This document shows, piece by piece, positions 54,501-61,936 of a stretch of DNA of 64,000 bases (position 1 is its first letter; each line of letters starts with the position of its first letter). The stretch spans positions 19,389 through 83,388 of the forward strand of contig NZ_FCOK02000039.1 of assembly GCF_001544555.2 (NCBI RefSeq), written 5' to 3'. The position numbers and the translations under genes are program-made. Under the pieces are notes generated by a model, which had not been told where the DNA came from, ran no database searches, and worked only from the letters and a program-made list of their open reading frames with translations. This stretch comes from Caballeronia udeis (GTDB lineage Bacteria; Pseudomonadota; Gammaproteobacteria; Burkholderiales; Burkholderiaceae).

Positions 54501-55425
54501 AGGAAATGCAGGTCTCGCGGCAAGCCATGCGTTTGTCGAGCGCATGTATAGCTGCCCGACCTTTGATGGGACCGCCGATACAATGATGCACGAGCACGAC
54601 TGCGGGTGGGGGCGCGTCATCGATAACCGTACGAGCGCGGATGGCTCGGACGGGCTTGGCTACAACGCCAGCACCTATGCCATGCAGTTCGGCGGCCAGC
54701 ACGGATTGGGCGATGGCTGGTTCATCGGCGGCAGCGTGGGATACGGCACGACGACTCTGGACGGCTCGGACGGCGTAGGCGACGTCAACGCACACGGCCC
54801 GCAGCTGGGTATCGTCCTGAAGAAGGAAATCGGCCGCTGGACGATCTCCGGCGGCGCCGATGCAGCCTACGGTTGGGATGACTCCACGCGCAACGTCACG
54901 TTACCGGGCTCTGCAACCCAGGCGAAAGGTGACTTCAATACCTACGAGGCTGGGCTGCACTCGCGCATCGCCTATACGATTCCAATGAATGACTGGTATA
55001 TGAAGCCGTATCTGGACCTCCATCTCGTCCATTTCCATACGGGCAGTTACACCGAGCAGGGTGCGGGCGCGCTGGATCTCGCTGTCAGCAGTTCGAGCGC
55101 CACGACGCTTTCGGCCTCGCCGATGTTCGAACTGGGCGGACGATGGACCTTTTCCAATGGCATGGTCCTGCGCCCGGACGTTGCAGCGGGTGCGGTTTTT
55201 CACGACCGGAACCATTGGGCAACAGACGCGCAGTTCGTCGGCAGTGCGCAGGGCGTCGCGCCTTTCACCGCTGTCTCATCGGCTCCGTCGGCGCTGGCGA
55301 AGGTGAAGCTGGACATGAACCTCAGCGTTTCGAAAAACACTGAGATCAAGCTGGAATACGGCGGTCAGTTTGGAAGCGGGTATCGCTCGAACGAAGGTAT
55401 TTTGCGCGTTAATCATCTGTTCTGA
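48535..55425 (+). CDS. Giant autotransporter with Gly-rich repeat passenger
   Basis: A 2296-residue type Va autotransporter. The N-terminal extended signal peptide (about 1-49) ends 'PAFAQ'. The passenger is Gly/Ser/Ala-rich. From about residue 590 to 1650 it carries sixteen copies of a 'G(I/V)xAQS(I/V)GGGGG.GG' motif spaced about 65-75 residues apart, expected to form a beta-solenoid. An acidic stretch, 'RDSDSDDDDDSGS', lies near residue 1190. The C-terminal beta-barrel begins around residue 2020 ('WGRVIDNRTSADG') and ends 'ILRVNHLF' with terminal Phe. It is likely a surface adhesin or autoaggregation factor. The ATG at 48535 has AGGA 6 bases upstream; a longer in-frame start at 48469 is possible. 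Confidence 0.92.
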   Translation: MSASRFFFARTHIAPFPMRACTVSILQSFAVLSIAGVTASLFAVPAFAQGQSVRSASGCSPASGTPNQLILCGTSGGVGQTGQSPSPIAVSVTSPQTLAATPTWSAMQLETYGGAGGSGNTDGSDGGAGAAGSGITAAVGAGVNASGANPGGILQFVSQGGAGGGGQGAKIGTVGKGGAGGDGGQIQVTMNGSVSSTDASSPGLTVLSQGGSTLYGDDGSLGYYPSKSGNAGGSGPVNVAIGGVISTVATGALVEAFGGTGVKGADDNAGVLSAAGSNGGDGGASSSPVEASVTGTIQSSAGDGIDVLAQGGTGGQGGLGQYSPGASGGAGGGGGSAPQSTLTISGSVSAATLLYQGVIPSAGATVRSIGGQGGDGNTGNGGESGVGGNGGTGGNGNNATLTLQSGGSVTGGINVLSAVSGGGDGGAGGDSSGTTTTGGNGGVGGVGGNAIVDVGQTPTGVTGATTSVTGAPHQATVGVSAISYGGAGGAGAVAAGSSYAGGGTGNIGGQAGSASVTIESNGVVTTQGDDTPTSSSSVAPAVLVRSNGGVGGAGGKGAAIGTNAGDAGQGGAGNTATAVINGTVSTSGSFAHGVLAQSVGGMGGKGGDASGIFYSRGGAASNGGAGGEVYVSGSGGSITTTGTGADGILAQSIGGGGGSGGNAASLGNLAFGGNGGAGGDAQAVTVGLSGSDSSSAVLNDTIITRGDSAAAIVAQSIGDAGGNGGNAFAAGIIAPTLAIGGDAKGGGSGSTVTVQNDGLVTTFGQQSGGIEAQSIGGGGGNGGTAVALNAGVQVSTSFALGGSAGSGQSGGAVTVTNNDQVSTYGADAYGIKAQSIGGGGGQGGSALASAVALSGDPEFPTTSVSVAIGGGAGAGGDQTKSPVTVNDAGLVTTAGDGAIGIIAQNIAGGGGNGGDSTASSYAKASKDGTSISASSSVGGKGGAGGSGGAVTVNGNGGLVATMGADAYGVLAQSVGGGGGVGGTGDSTASTSGGTQSFSTSITVGGSGGTGGSGGSVNVNNNGNGTGTNIVTAGDGANAILAQSIGGGGGASGGGTGAANGSNNTLKLAVTVGGNAGKGGTGGQVTVDNSAALLTKGADADAIMAQSIGGGGGKAGKGASTTGGAQNPETVINNMTNALANGLGAGAGGATKVADGVYQISNDVLKGIKSISQLNSAITGGDSGGVQAVRDSDSDDDDDSGSAGSLALQATIGGKGGTGGIGGSVSVANTNAIETDGVKSDAIFAQSIGGGGGVGGATSFSGSANSGDTGDTGGGSNTNAGLTLGGNGVSGGDGSSVTVANSGTIATNGVSSYAIDAQSVGGGGGKGAVTGSQDGALKNFNVTVGGSGGAGGNGGTVTVNNDGAVATSANESFGMLAQSVGGGGGTAQVLSSDVGASDSGNNPKISVTLGGSGGAGGAGNTVQVTMGQNAPGSVTTSGADAIGIVAQSIGGGGGTLTTTSATNSTTGGVQQTTIVPLQIGDKDGASGNGGEVDVTLGAVAHSSDSYVLTTGAGAYGILAQSVGGGGGLFVGATPGSSLATLFGGTKQSGDGGAVNVNMNNTSWISTSGAGAVGVFAQSVGGGGGVIGSMQNVNLASGLQSTPTTESGQGGNVSVNIGSNSSIVTGGDDAHAIFAQAVGGGGGVIAGANNSGYAFAGASPAKCSSSQPCTGNVSVALSGGSIVRTSGQGAYGIYVQSRGNGSNNTSINIGSGSSVESWANSAGGIFVDGAGTNTIDNYGTIDNGTLTNKNTPSVNGIVVASASTTPVAITNEAGSSFYGNTTLADGSTINGKPSSTLSATSLDLGGSHSTLTNGGTLEVGGSAISSLQINGNVVQQQSGQIMIDSDHVAGTSDRVTITGNATLAGEVVMRPTRLTNSTLDVMDVHGVLDASQLQASNPYLVNYTLSAGSTPTAQGGGESLDVTPHANFAASAAGLSASAQSLANHLQANFDSGAGANALGTLFAQLANGVQNHAAYNAALNRLGNETQQAIGNAGLAASHAFVERMYSCPTFDGTADTMMHEHDCGWGRVIDNRTSADGSDGLGYNASTYAMQFGGQHGLGDGWFIGGSVGYGTTTLDGSDGVGDVNAHGPQLGIVLKKEIGRWTISGGADAAYGWDDSTRNVTLPGSATQAKGDFNTYEAGLHSRIAYTIPMNDWYMKPYLDLHLVHFHTGSYTEQGAGALDLAVSSSSATTLSASPMFELGGRWTFSNGMVLRPDVAAGAVFHDRNHWATDAQFVGSAQGVAPFTAVSSAPSALAKVKLDMNLSVSKNTEIKLEYGGQFGSGYRSNEGILRVNHLF
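50310..53470 (+). repeat. Degenerate intragenic repeats encoding the AQSIGGGGG motif
   Basis: Sixteen near-identical DNA segments (typically GCGCAAAGCATCGGCGGCGG and variants) recur at about 200-bp intervals within the autotransporter gene. Unequal recombination between them could shorten or lengthen the passenger in frame. Confidence 0.8.
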
Positions 55426-55443
55426 CGGGCCATGTCATTGCGG

Positions 55444-55466
55444 CGGGTGCGCATATCGCGCACCCG
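55444..55466 (+). terminator. Perfect 9-bp hairpin after autotransporter gene
   Basis: CGGGTGCGC (55444-55452), loop ATATC, and its complement (55458-55466), 18 bases after the stop codon. The stem is GC-rich; the following T tract is weak. Confidence 0.6.
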
Positions 55467-55624
55467 TCATCAAGTCAAGGCGCGGTGGATATACACGATC
55501 AGTCGCTTCGTCATGCGTAGCAATCTCGCAGCGTCCGGCCCCGACCTTCATGCGACCAAATCTGCCCGTCGGAAAGATTTTGACGTAGCGACATCGCCAA
55601 CCATTGCTCAACACGTTGATCAAA

Positions 55625-57307
55625 ATGCACGAGTTACACACCATTTTTCAGAGGTCGCCGGAGGTCGCGCTCTTCCTCTCACTTGCGATCGGATATTACA
55701 TTGGCCGCATCAATTTTGGCTCCTTCCAGTTGGGTGGGGTGGGAGGAACTCTGCTCGCGGCCGTGCTCATTAGCCAAGCCGGTGTCACCATCGACAGCGG
55801 GGTAAAGGCGCTGATGCTGAGCGTATTTATCTACGCGGTTGGGTATTCATCCGGCCCGCAGTTTTTTGCGTCGTTCAATCGCAAGACGCTTCGTGAGTTC
55901 GCGCTTGCCGCTTTCCTTGCATTGTCGGCACTCGTTACCGTGGTCGCCTGCGCAAAGCTATTCCACCTTAATAAAGGCCTCGCAGCGGGTCTGGCGGCCG
56001 GTGCGTTGACGCAGTCAGCTATTGTCGGCACGGCCGGAGACGCGATCTCGAGGCTTGGGTTACCTCCGACAGAAGTAAAGTTTCTGCAATCGGAAGTGGC
56101 GATCGCCTTTGCTGTGACCTATGTGCCTGGATTGCTAAGTGCGATACTTGTCTGTGTGAATATCGTGCCGCGATTCATGCGTGAAGGTCTGCATGACGCG
56201 GCGATCAAAGTCGAGAATGCGGCTGAAGGAGGTATACGGCTACGGCCCGGCCGGAGCGCATCAATGCCAGGACTGGTCGGCCGGGCGTATCGCGCAGGGC
56301 CGGCTGCAGGGCGGACGATCGCGGAAATCGAAGTAAGCCAAAAGGATTTGATCACCGTCGAGCGCATTCGTCGAGAGGACAGACTGATCGATCCGGCAGC
56401 GGACGTGGTGCTGGAGAAGGATGACATCGTTCTGATAGTGGGCCTGCGCAAGTGGGTGGTGGTTGCTGCGGCCCAGCTTGGGGAAGAGGTCGCGGAAGCT
56501 GAAGGCATCAGTGTCGAGATGGAGAGCAGGCAGGCGGTTTTTGCCAGAAAAGGCATGAACCATGTGACGATCTCGAAGGCCCGCAATTCACTCGATCGGG
56601 CGCTGCGTCGTGGTGTGTTTATCCTCGGCATAACGCGGGCCGAGCGGCCACTGCCTCTCCTTTGGGAAACAGAGTTGCAGCATGGTGACGTCATTACGTT
56701 CTATGGATCTCCTGAAAACACCAGACGAGCGGTCGAGGTAGCGGGCTATGACTTGCCCTGTTCGGATAAAACCGACTTCGTTTATCTGGGACTAGGTCTG
56801 GTTTCTGGTCTGCTGCTAGGGCTTGTCGTGGCCTACGCCGGCGGTTTCGCGTTGACGCTCGGCGCAGGTGGGGGCTGCCTTCTGATGGGGCTGGTATTTG
56901 GCTGGATGCGCGGCAAATATCCTAAGTATGGGGCAATGCCTTCGGCGGCCTCGCAACTGTTAAAGGATTTCGGGTTATCTGCATTCGTTGCTGCGGTCGG
57001 TCTCAATTCCGGGATGCAGGCGCTCTTGACGATCCGGCAAAGTGGGATAACCATTTTATTACTCGGTATATTTGTCGCGCTCTTTCCGCTACTCCTTACC
57101 ATGCTATTCGGACGCTACGTACTGCGCTACAACAACTCAGCTTTACTCGCTGGTGCATTGGCCGGCTCACGTGCTGCGAATCCGGCATTCGGTCAGGTGC
57201 TGGAAAAGTCTGAAAGTGCGGTGCCTACCGTGCCCTTTGCTGTCACGTATGCAATCGCAAGTGTGCTGTTGGCGTTATTGGGACCTCTGCTCGTTGAGCT
57301 CGTTTAG
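55625..57307 (+). CDS. AspT/YidE-type transporter (aspartate:alanine exchanger family)
   Basis: A 560-residue membrane transporter with the AspT layout: five N-terminal membrane segments (about 8-175), two cytoplasmic TrkA-C (RCK_C) domains (about 200-370, including 'AAGRTIAEIEVSQKDLITVE' and 'KARNSLDRALRRGVFILGIT'), then five more segments (about 385-560). 'GYSSGPQFF' and 'LNSGMQAL' are conserved family signatures in the two halves. Members exchange amino acids or dicarboxylates. The start is uncertain: an ATG at 55625 is given, with a TTG at 55604 also in frame. Confidence 0.88.
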   Translation: MHELHTIFQRSPEVALFLSLAIGYYIGRINFGSFQLGGVGGTLLAAVLISQAGVTIDSGVKALMLSVFIYAVGYSSGPQFFASFNRKTLREFALAAFLALSALVTVVACAKLFHLNKGLAAGLAAGALTQSAIVGTAGDAISRLGLPPTEVKFLQSEVAIAFAVTYVPGLLSAILVCVNIVPRFMREGLHDAAIKVENAAEGGIRLRPGRSASMPGLVGRAYRAGPAAGRTIAEIEVSQKDLITVERIRREDRLIDPAADVVLEKDDIVLIVGLRKWVVVAAAQLGEEVAEAEGISVEMESRQAVFARKGMNHVTISKARNSLDRALRRGVFILGITRAERPLPLLWETELQHGDVITFYGSPENTRRAVEVAGYDLPCSDKTDFVYLGLGLVSGLLLGLVVAYAGGFALTLGAGGGCLLMGLVFGWMRGKYPKYGAMPSAASQLLKDFGLSAFVAAVGLNSGMQALLTIRQSGITILLLGIFVALFPLLLTMLFGRYVLRYNNSALLAGALAGSRAANPAFGQVLEKSESAVPTVPFAVTYAIASVLLALLGPLLVELV

Positions 57308-57327
57308 GGTAACTCCATTTTGACAAT

Positions 57328-57358
57328 CCATGCGATGACACGCTCTGTCATCGCATGG
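57328..57358 (+). terminator. Perfect 13-bp hairpin after AspT-type gene
   Basis: CCATGCGATGACA and its exact complement enclose a 5-base loop, beginning 21 bases after the stop. It is a strong RNA hairpin; no T run follows on the plus strand. Confidence 0.6.
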
Positions 57359-57427
57359 GTCGGTAGGTCCCGACTTCGAGCTGACAGACCGGCACGACTC
57401 GGTCGGATCCTTGAAGACACAATTACC

Positions 57428-57496
57428 CACTGGAAAGATGTTGACTGGCAGACAAATTCCATCTAATATTTCCACTGGAAAGATTGCCGACTAACG
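57428..57496. repeat. Direct repeats CACTGGAAAGAT
   Basis: CACTGGAAAGATGTTGACT at 57428 and CACTGGAAAGATTGCCGACT at 57473, 45 bases apart in the same orientation. Related copies occur as an inverted pair at 48007-48054. Multiple end repeats of this kind occur in some IS families (for example IS21); no transposase is nearby. Confidence 0.5.
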
Positions 57497-57700
57497 TGAC
57501 TCTGCCCGCCCATTTGACCCCTCGTCGGGGCTTCAAGGTCGTGGTTGTCTTATCCGGCAAAACGAGGCGATCTCGGACAGCGATGCAACGAATTCCAAAA
57601 AATATATAGATGGTTTTACAAAAGAAACGGGGGTTATTAATCCCAATGGCGTTCAGAACCAGATAAAGGGGACGCTTGGGGCAACAACATCGAGAGAAAG

Positions 57701-58393
57701 ATGCGAGTACTACTGGCTGAAAATGACCTACATACTGGTCAAAGTCTTTTTTGCGCTTTGAGAGATGCGGAATACAGCGTCGACTGGGTACGGGACGGCC
57801 GTGCTGCCAGCCTTGCAATCGCAGCAAGCTATTACGCGGTCGTGCTCCTCAATTTGAGTCTTCCGGGCATTGGCGGCATAGCGTTGTTGAAGGCATCGCG
57901 TGCTGCGGGCAACAAGGTCCCCGTGGTGCTCCTTAGCGCACACGATGATCCGGAAACGCATGCGCGCGGTCTCGATACAGGCGCCGACGATTGTGTACTC
58001 AAACCATTCGTTACCCGTGAGTTACTTGCGCGCATTCGCGCGGTTCTGCGGCGAGCGACGGGCTATGCGACCTCGAGAATCGGCGACGAATTTCTTGGTC
58101 TCGATCTCGAGAGGCGCACCATTCTCCTGAATGGTCTCGAGTCGTCGCTCTCGGCGCGTGAATTCACGCTGATGCATGCCTTGCTTGAACGTCGTGGCGC
58201 GGTACTCTCGCGCAGCCAACTTGAAGAACGACTGTACGGTTGGGGCAGAGAGGTTGAAAGCAACGCGGTCGATGTATTAATCCATGCAATCCGAAAGAAA
58301 TACGGACAATCCTTGATCCGGAACGTCCGGGGTCTTGGCTGGTCGGTGAGATCGGAGAATGGGTTATCAACATGCGCGACACCAGTCCATTAG
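57701..58393 (+). CDS. OmpR-family response regulator lacking the phospho-acceptor Asp
   Basis: A 230-residue QseB-like regulator, clearly paralogous to the one at 61937-62620. The winged helix is intact ('LSRSQLEERLYGWGREVESN' and 'IRNVRGLGWSV'). In the receiver the phospho-acceptor position is Asn51 ('VVLLNLSLPGIGG', codon AAT at 57851-57853) where the paralogue has Asp51 ('VVLLDLGLPGMDG'). One acidic-pocket Asp is also Asn (N8 in 'LAENDL', codon AAT at 57722-57724). K101 and S79 remain. It cannot be phosphorylated in the normal way and may act constitutively or be decaying. No ATG-proximal Shine-Dalgarno is strong, but GAGAGAAAG is present. Confidence 0.9.
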   Translation: MRVLLAENDLHTGQSLFCALRDAEYSVDWVRDGRAASLAIAASYYAVVLLNLSLPGIGGIALLKASRAAGNKVPVVLLSAHDDPETHARGLDTGADDCVLKPFVTRELLARIRAVLRRATGYATSRIGDEFLGLDLERRTILLNGLESSLSAREFTLMHALLERRGAVLSRSQLEERLYGWGREVESNAVDVLIHAIRKKYGQSLIRNVRGLGWSVRSENGLSTCATPVH

Positions 58394-58725
58394 TCTGCCT
58401 GGTTGTCAGCCAACGCTTTGCGCCCAGGGATATCTGCAGTCGGACGCACGACGTAGTCAGCGGGCCGCGCCGATGCGTGCCAAACGCGTTTGTTCGCGTC
58501 TGAGTGGCGGTTCGAACCTGAACCTGCGCATCGACGAACGAATCGCAGGTGCCGTAAATCAGGCGCAAATGAGAGGCATGCTCAGCACTTTGCAAATGAA
58601 TCACGATGTGATCCACCGCCTGTTTCATACGACCATATCCGCTCATTCTTTCCTCATTGTCAGCGAGCAGAATGCACCTCAACCGATGCAATCAATGCGC
58701 TGCACCGAAGTTCAAGGAGAAAAGC
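58394..58725. other. Gene-free stretch before small exported protein
   Basis: About 330 bases; short frames on both strands have no family resemblance. Confidence 0.5.
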
Positions 58726-59010
58726 ATGAAAGGGATTCGCCTGGCGGCAGTCGCCGCCGTATTAAGCGTCGGCCTCGTGAGTGTTGCCGAGGCTCATGTG
58801 TTCGTCGGTGTCGGTGTCGGTATCGGGGTGCCAGTGATGCCGATGGTGGCCGCAGTGCCCGTCGTGCCCGTGCCGGTCTATGCGCCGCCGCCTCCACCCG
58901 TGTATTACGCGCCGCCGCCTGTGTATGCGCCGCCCGTGGTGGTTGGTTATTACGGACGCCCGCGCGGGTGGTACGGGCACTACGGATATGGATACGGCTA
59001 CTGGCGCTAA
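58726..59010 (+). CDS. Small exported Pro/Tyr/Gly-rich protein
   Basis: A 94-residue protein. Residues 1-23 are a signal peptide ending 'AEA'. The mature part starts with a hydrophobic Val/Gly stretch ('HVFVGVGVGIGVPVMPMVAA'), then Pro-rich 'YAPPPPPVYYAPPPVYAPP', and ends in Gly/Tyr repeats. AAGGAG lies 7 bases before the ATG at 58726. Such proteins are common in Burkholderiaceae; the function is unknown. It lies between a regulator gene and a kinase gene, like the DUF4148 gene at 8058. Confidence 0.8.
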   Translation: MKGIRLAAVAAVLSVGLVSVAEAHVFVGVGVGIGVPVMPMVAAVPVVPVPVYAPPPPPVYYAPPPVYAPPVVVGYYGRPRGWYGHYGYGYGYWR

Positions 59011-59248
59011 TGCACGCGACATGCCCGGGCACCGGACTCATCACCTCAATGGAGCACGTTTCGTGAAGTAAATGGTAGGCGCGCAGCAAAGGCTGCGCGT
59101 CTTTGCCGTCGTTGTACGCGAGAAAGCGTTTGGTCGCGGGAGTAGAATCGCTTTACAAAAAAATTCCGCCTCACCCGTCTCTCGCGTTGCACGGAGTGCC
59201 GCGGCATCCACGCATCACCCGTTGGGCGAAAAACTTTTCTGCGTCCCT

Positions 59249-60562
59249 ATGATCAAGTCTCTAAGAAACCAGCTTGTCCTCGCGCTTTGCGTGCTGGTCA
59301 GCATCGTCGGCGTGGTGCAGGGCGTCAGTTCATATCAGCTGTCGAAAGCGGGCATGAGCGCGTTGCTCGACCTTCGGCTTGAACAGGTCGCCAGCCGCAT
59401 GCGCGGCGGTTTCGCGGATTCGCTGCCTGCCATTCCGGCGCGCGGCTCGCAACCGGAACGCGACATTGTCATTACGGTCTGGAAGGACGATCAGGCCACG
59501 CCTTACCGGTCGACCGAACCGTCCCTGGCGCTGCCGCGCGAGGCGCCGGCGGGTTTCGTGACGACAGCCGTTAGCGGCGAGGAATGGCGCATCTACACGC
59601 TGCGTGAGCCGTCTATGGTGATCCAGGTCGCGCAACGCTCGGCGGTGCGGCACGAGCTTGCGGAAGAGAGTGCGGTCAATACGCTTTGGCCGATGATCGT
59701 ACTCGTGCCGCTGGTGTGGATTGCCGTGCTGCTGGTCGTGCGCCGCTCGTTGCGCAAGTTGAATCGTTTGGGCGCGCAAGTGCAGGGGATCGACGTCAGT
59801 AATTTCCACCAATTGTCGACGTCAGGCGTGCCGATCGAAATACGGCCCTTTATCGACTCGATCAATCTGATGATCGATCGGCTTGCACAATCTATTGAGT
59901 CGGAACGAAAGTTTATTTCCGATGCCGCGCACGAACTGCGCACGCCGCTCACCGCGCTTCAATTGCAGGCGGACAATCTGCAGCCGCATATCGCGCCCGG
60001 CAACCAGGAGCGCTTTTGCGAATTGCGCGGCGGCATCACACGCAGTGGCAATCTGATCGCGCAATTGCTAAGGCTTGCGCGTGCCGATGCGGCTCTGCAG
60101 GCCGATACGTTGACGCGTGTCGACGTGTCCGCCGTAGTCGTCGACGCAGTGGCCGAAGTATTGCCTATCGCGATGAAACGCGGCATCGATATCGGCGCCG
60201 ACGAAATGGCCAGCGCATTTGTCCGCGCGGTCGAAGCAGATATCGGCATTGCCGTGCGTAATCTGGTCAGCAACGCGATCCGCTACACGCCGGACGGCGG
60301 CAAGGTCGATCTGAGCGTACAGATACGCGACGGCATGGTATGGATCGACGTGACCGACACAGGGCCCGGCATTGCTGAAGAACTGCTGCCACGCGTGTTC
60401 GACCGTTTCTTTCGAGCTAATACGCAAATTGAGGGCAGCGGCCTCGGCCTGTCGATCGTCGAGGCGATCGCGAGTAAATGTGGCGGCGCGGTGAATCTTC
60501 GCAATCGTCGTGACGGTCAGTCGGGGATCGTCGCGTCGATCGGATTTCCGTCCGCGTCTTAG
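59249..60562 (+). CDS. QseC-like sensor histidine kinase
   Basis: A 437-residue kinase. Membrane segments at about 8-28 and 146-164 enclose a periplasmic sensor with 'DIVITVWKDDQATPYRSTEP' and 'WRIYTLREPSMVIQVAQRS', like the kinase at 9207. The dimerisation domain has 'ISDAAHELRTPLTALQLQA' with H228; the ATPase domain has 'NLVSNAIRYTP', 'DTGPGIA' and 'GSGLGLSIV'. The ATG at 59249 is chosen because the membrane segment follows directly; an in-frame start at 59072 adds a non-family extension. Its partner is probably the canonical regulator at 61937, since the nearer one at 57701 lacks its phospho-site. Confidence 0.9.
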   Translation: MIKSLRNQLVLALCVLVSIVGVVQGVSSYQLSKAGMSALLDLRLEQVASRMRGGFADSLPAIPARGSQPERDIVITVWKDDQATPYRSTEPSLALPREAPAGFVTTAVSGEEWRIYTLREPSMVIQVAQRSAVRHELAEESAVNTLWPMIVLVPLVWIAVLLVVRRSLRKLNRLGAQVQGIDVSNFHQLSTSGVPIEIRPFIDSINLMIDRLAQSIESERKFISDAAHELRTPLTALQLQADNLQPHIAPGNQERFCELRGGITRSGNLIAQLLRLARADAALQADTLTRVDVSAVVVDAVAEVLPIAMKRGIDIGADEMASAFVRAVEADIGIAVRNLVSNAIRYTPDGGKVDLSVQIRDGMVWIDVTDTGPGIAEELLPRVFDRFFRANTQIEGSGLGLSIVEAIASKCGGAVNLRNRRDGQSGIVASIGFPSAS

Positions 60563-60694
60563 GCCTCTTGAACGAACTCAGCCGATCGCACGCGCCACCG
60601 CGGCCGGGTATTGATACATCACGCGTGTCCTGCGTGCTCAACCAGCAGAAGATGCTTATTCAAGTGGACTACATTAGAGATAACGACGGTGCTT

Positions 60695-61827
60695 ATGATG
60701 AATGGAAACGTATTGATTTCCGGTGCAGGCGTCACTGGTTTGGCACTGGCATTCTGGCTGGATCGCGCGGGGTTTGCCACGACGCTGATCGAGCAGGCCC
60801 CGGCATTTCGCCGGGGCGGCCAAGCCGTTGACATTCGGGGCGTCGCGCTCAATGTCGTCGAGAAGATGGGATTGCTCGACGAAGCCCGTGCGTTACGAAC
60901 GCGGCTGAAGGGTATGTCGATGCTCGATGCCAACGGCAACGAGACACAACGCACCGAAGAACGCACCTTCAGTGCTGGCCGGCTTGACAGCGACGACATC
61001 GAAATTTTTCGCGATGACCTGTGCGAGCTTCTGATGGGCGCGATGAGCGAACGCGTCGAACTCGTCTACAACAACAGCATCCGTGCGATCGAAGATCAGG
61101 GCGACGGCGTGGCGGCGACGTTCGCGAGCGGCATGAACCGGAATTTGATCTGCTGATCGGTGCCGACGGCACCTACTCGAACGTCCGCAAGCAGTGTTTC
61201 GATGAGGAATCCAAATCTGTTCATCCGTTGGGCGTAGTGCTCGCCCTTTTTTCGACGCCCAACCTGATCAATCTGATCGATTGGCAACTTGGCCACCGGC
61301 AGGAGGGTGTCGGCTACGTGATCTATCCAAGCCGCGACAAGAGCGAACTCCGGATTGGCGTTGGCTTCTCAGCCCCGGGATCAGCGGTGTCCCGCAGCGA
61401 CACGGAAGGGCAAAAGCAGCTTGTGGCCGCGCAGTGCGCCCATCTGAAGGGCGAATTTTCCCGCTTCATCGACGCAATGAAGACGACCGATCAGTTCTAT
61501 TACAACGGGCTCGCGCGGATTCGCATGCCGTCGTGGTCCAAAGGCCGTGTCGTGCTTGCCGGTGACGCAGTACACTGCGTATCCCCTTTCTCGGGTCAAG
61601 GCACGAGCCTCGGGCTCGTCGGTGCTTTCGTGGTGGCTCGCGAACTGGTTCGGCACCAGGGTGATCCGACGCAGGCGTTTGCTGCATACGAACACCGTAT
61701 GCGGCCGTATGTGGATCTCAATCAGGCTCTCGTCGATCTCACTCGCGAGCCCCCGACTCCGGATCACTTGATGACCGAAGCCAAGAACGGTATCGACCTG
61801 AGCGACTTGTTGAAACAGGCGGTATAG
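60695..61827 (+). pseudogene. FAD-dependent monooxygenase, frameshifted
   Basis: The first part (from the ATG at 60695) has the FAD dinucleotide fold 'VLISGAGVTGLALAFWLDRA' and 'RGGQAVDIRGVALNVVEKMG'. It ends at a stop near 61156, just where 'EFDLLIGADGTYSNVR' should follow; that segment appears in another frame from about 61130. The second part continues with 'GRVVLAGDAVHCVSPFSGQG' (the GD motif of PHBH-type flavoprotein hydroxylases) to 61827. One frameshift separates two otherwise complete halves of a roughly 377-residue enzyme (TetX/PHBH-like). It could be a recent mutation or a sequence error. Confidence 0.85.
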
Positions 61828-61936
61828 TTTTTGGAGACCGGATGCTTTGCGCACACTGCAATCATTCGGCGCAACGCACCGACGACTGACAAATGCGCGG
61901 GCACGCCGGCCGGGTGGTCAGTTTGATGGAGCAGTC

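Larger units (their letters stand above)
57308..57700. other. Intergenic region with hairpin and repeated TGGAAAGAT motifs
   Basis: About 390 bases. It holds a perfect 13-bp hairpin (57328-57358) and two direct CACTGGAAAGAT repeats (57428 and 57473). No gene seen. Confidence 0.6.

Noticed and set aside
53632..54795. Long minus-strand open frame of 387 codons opposite the autotransporter gene
   Set aside because: Arg/Ala-rich translation with no family resemblance; a codon-bias shadow of the GC-rich plus-strand gene, as are the frames at 52570-53436 and 51057-52067.
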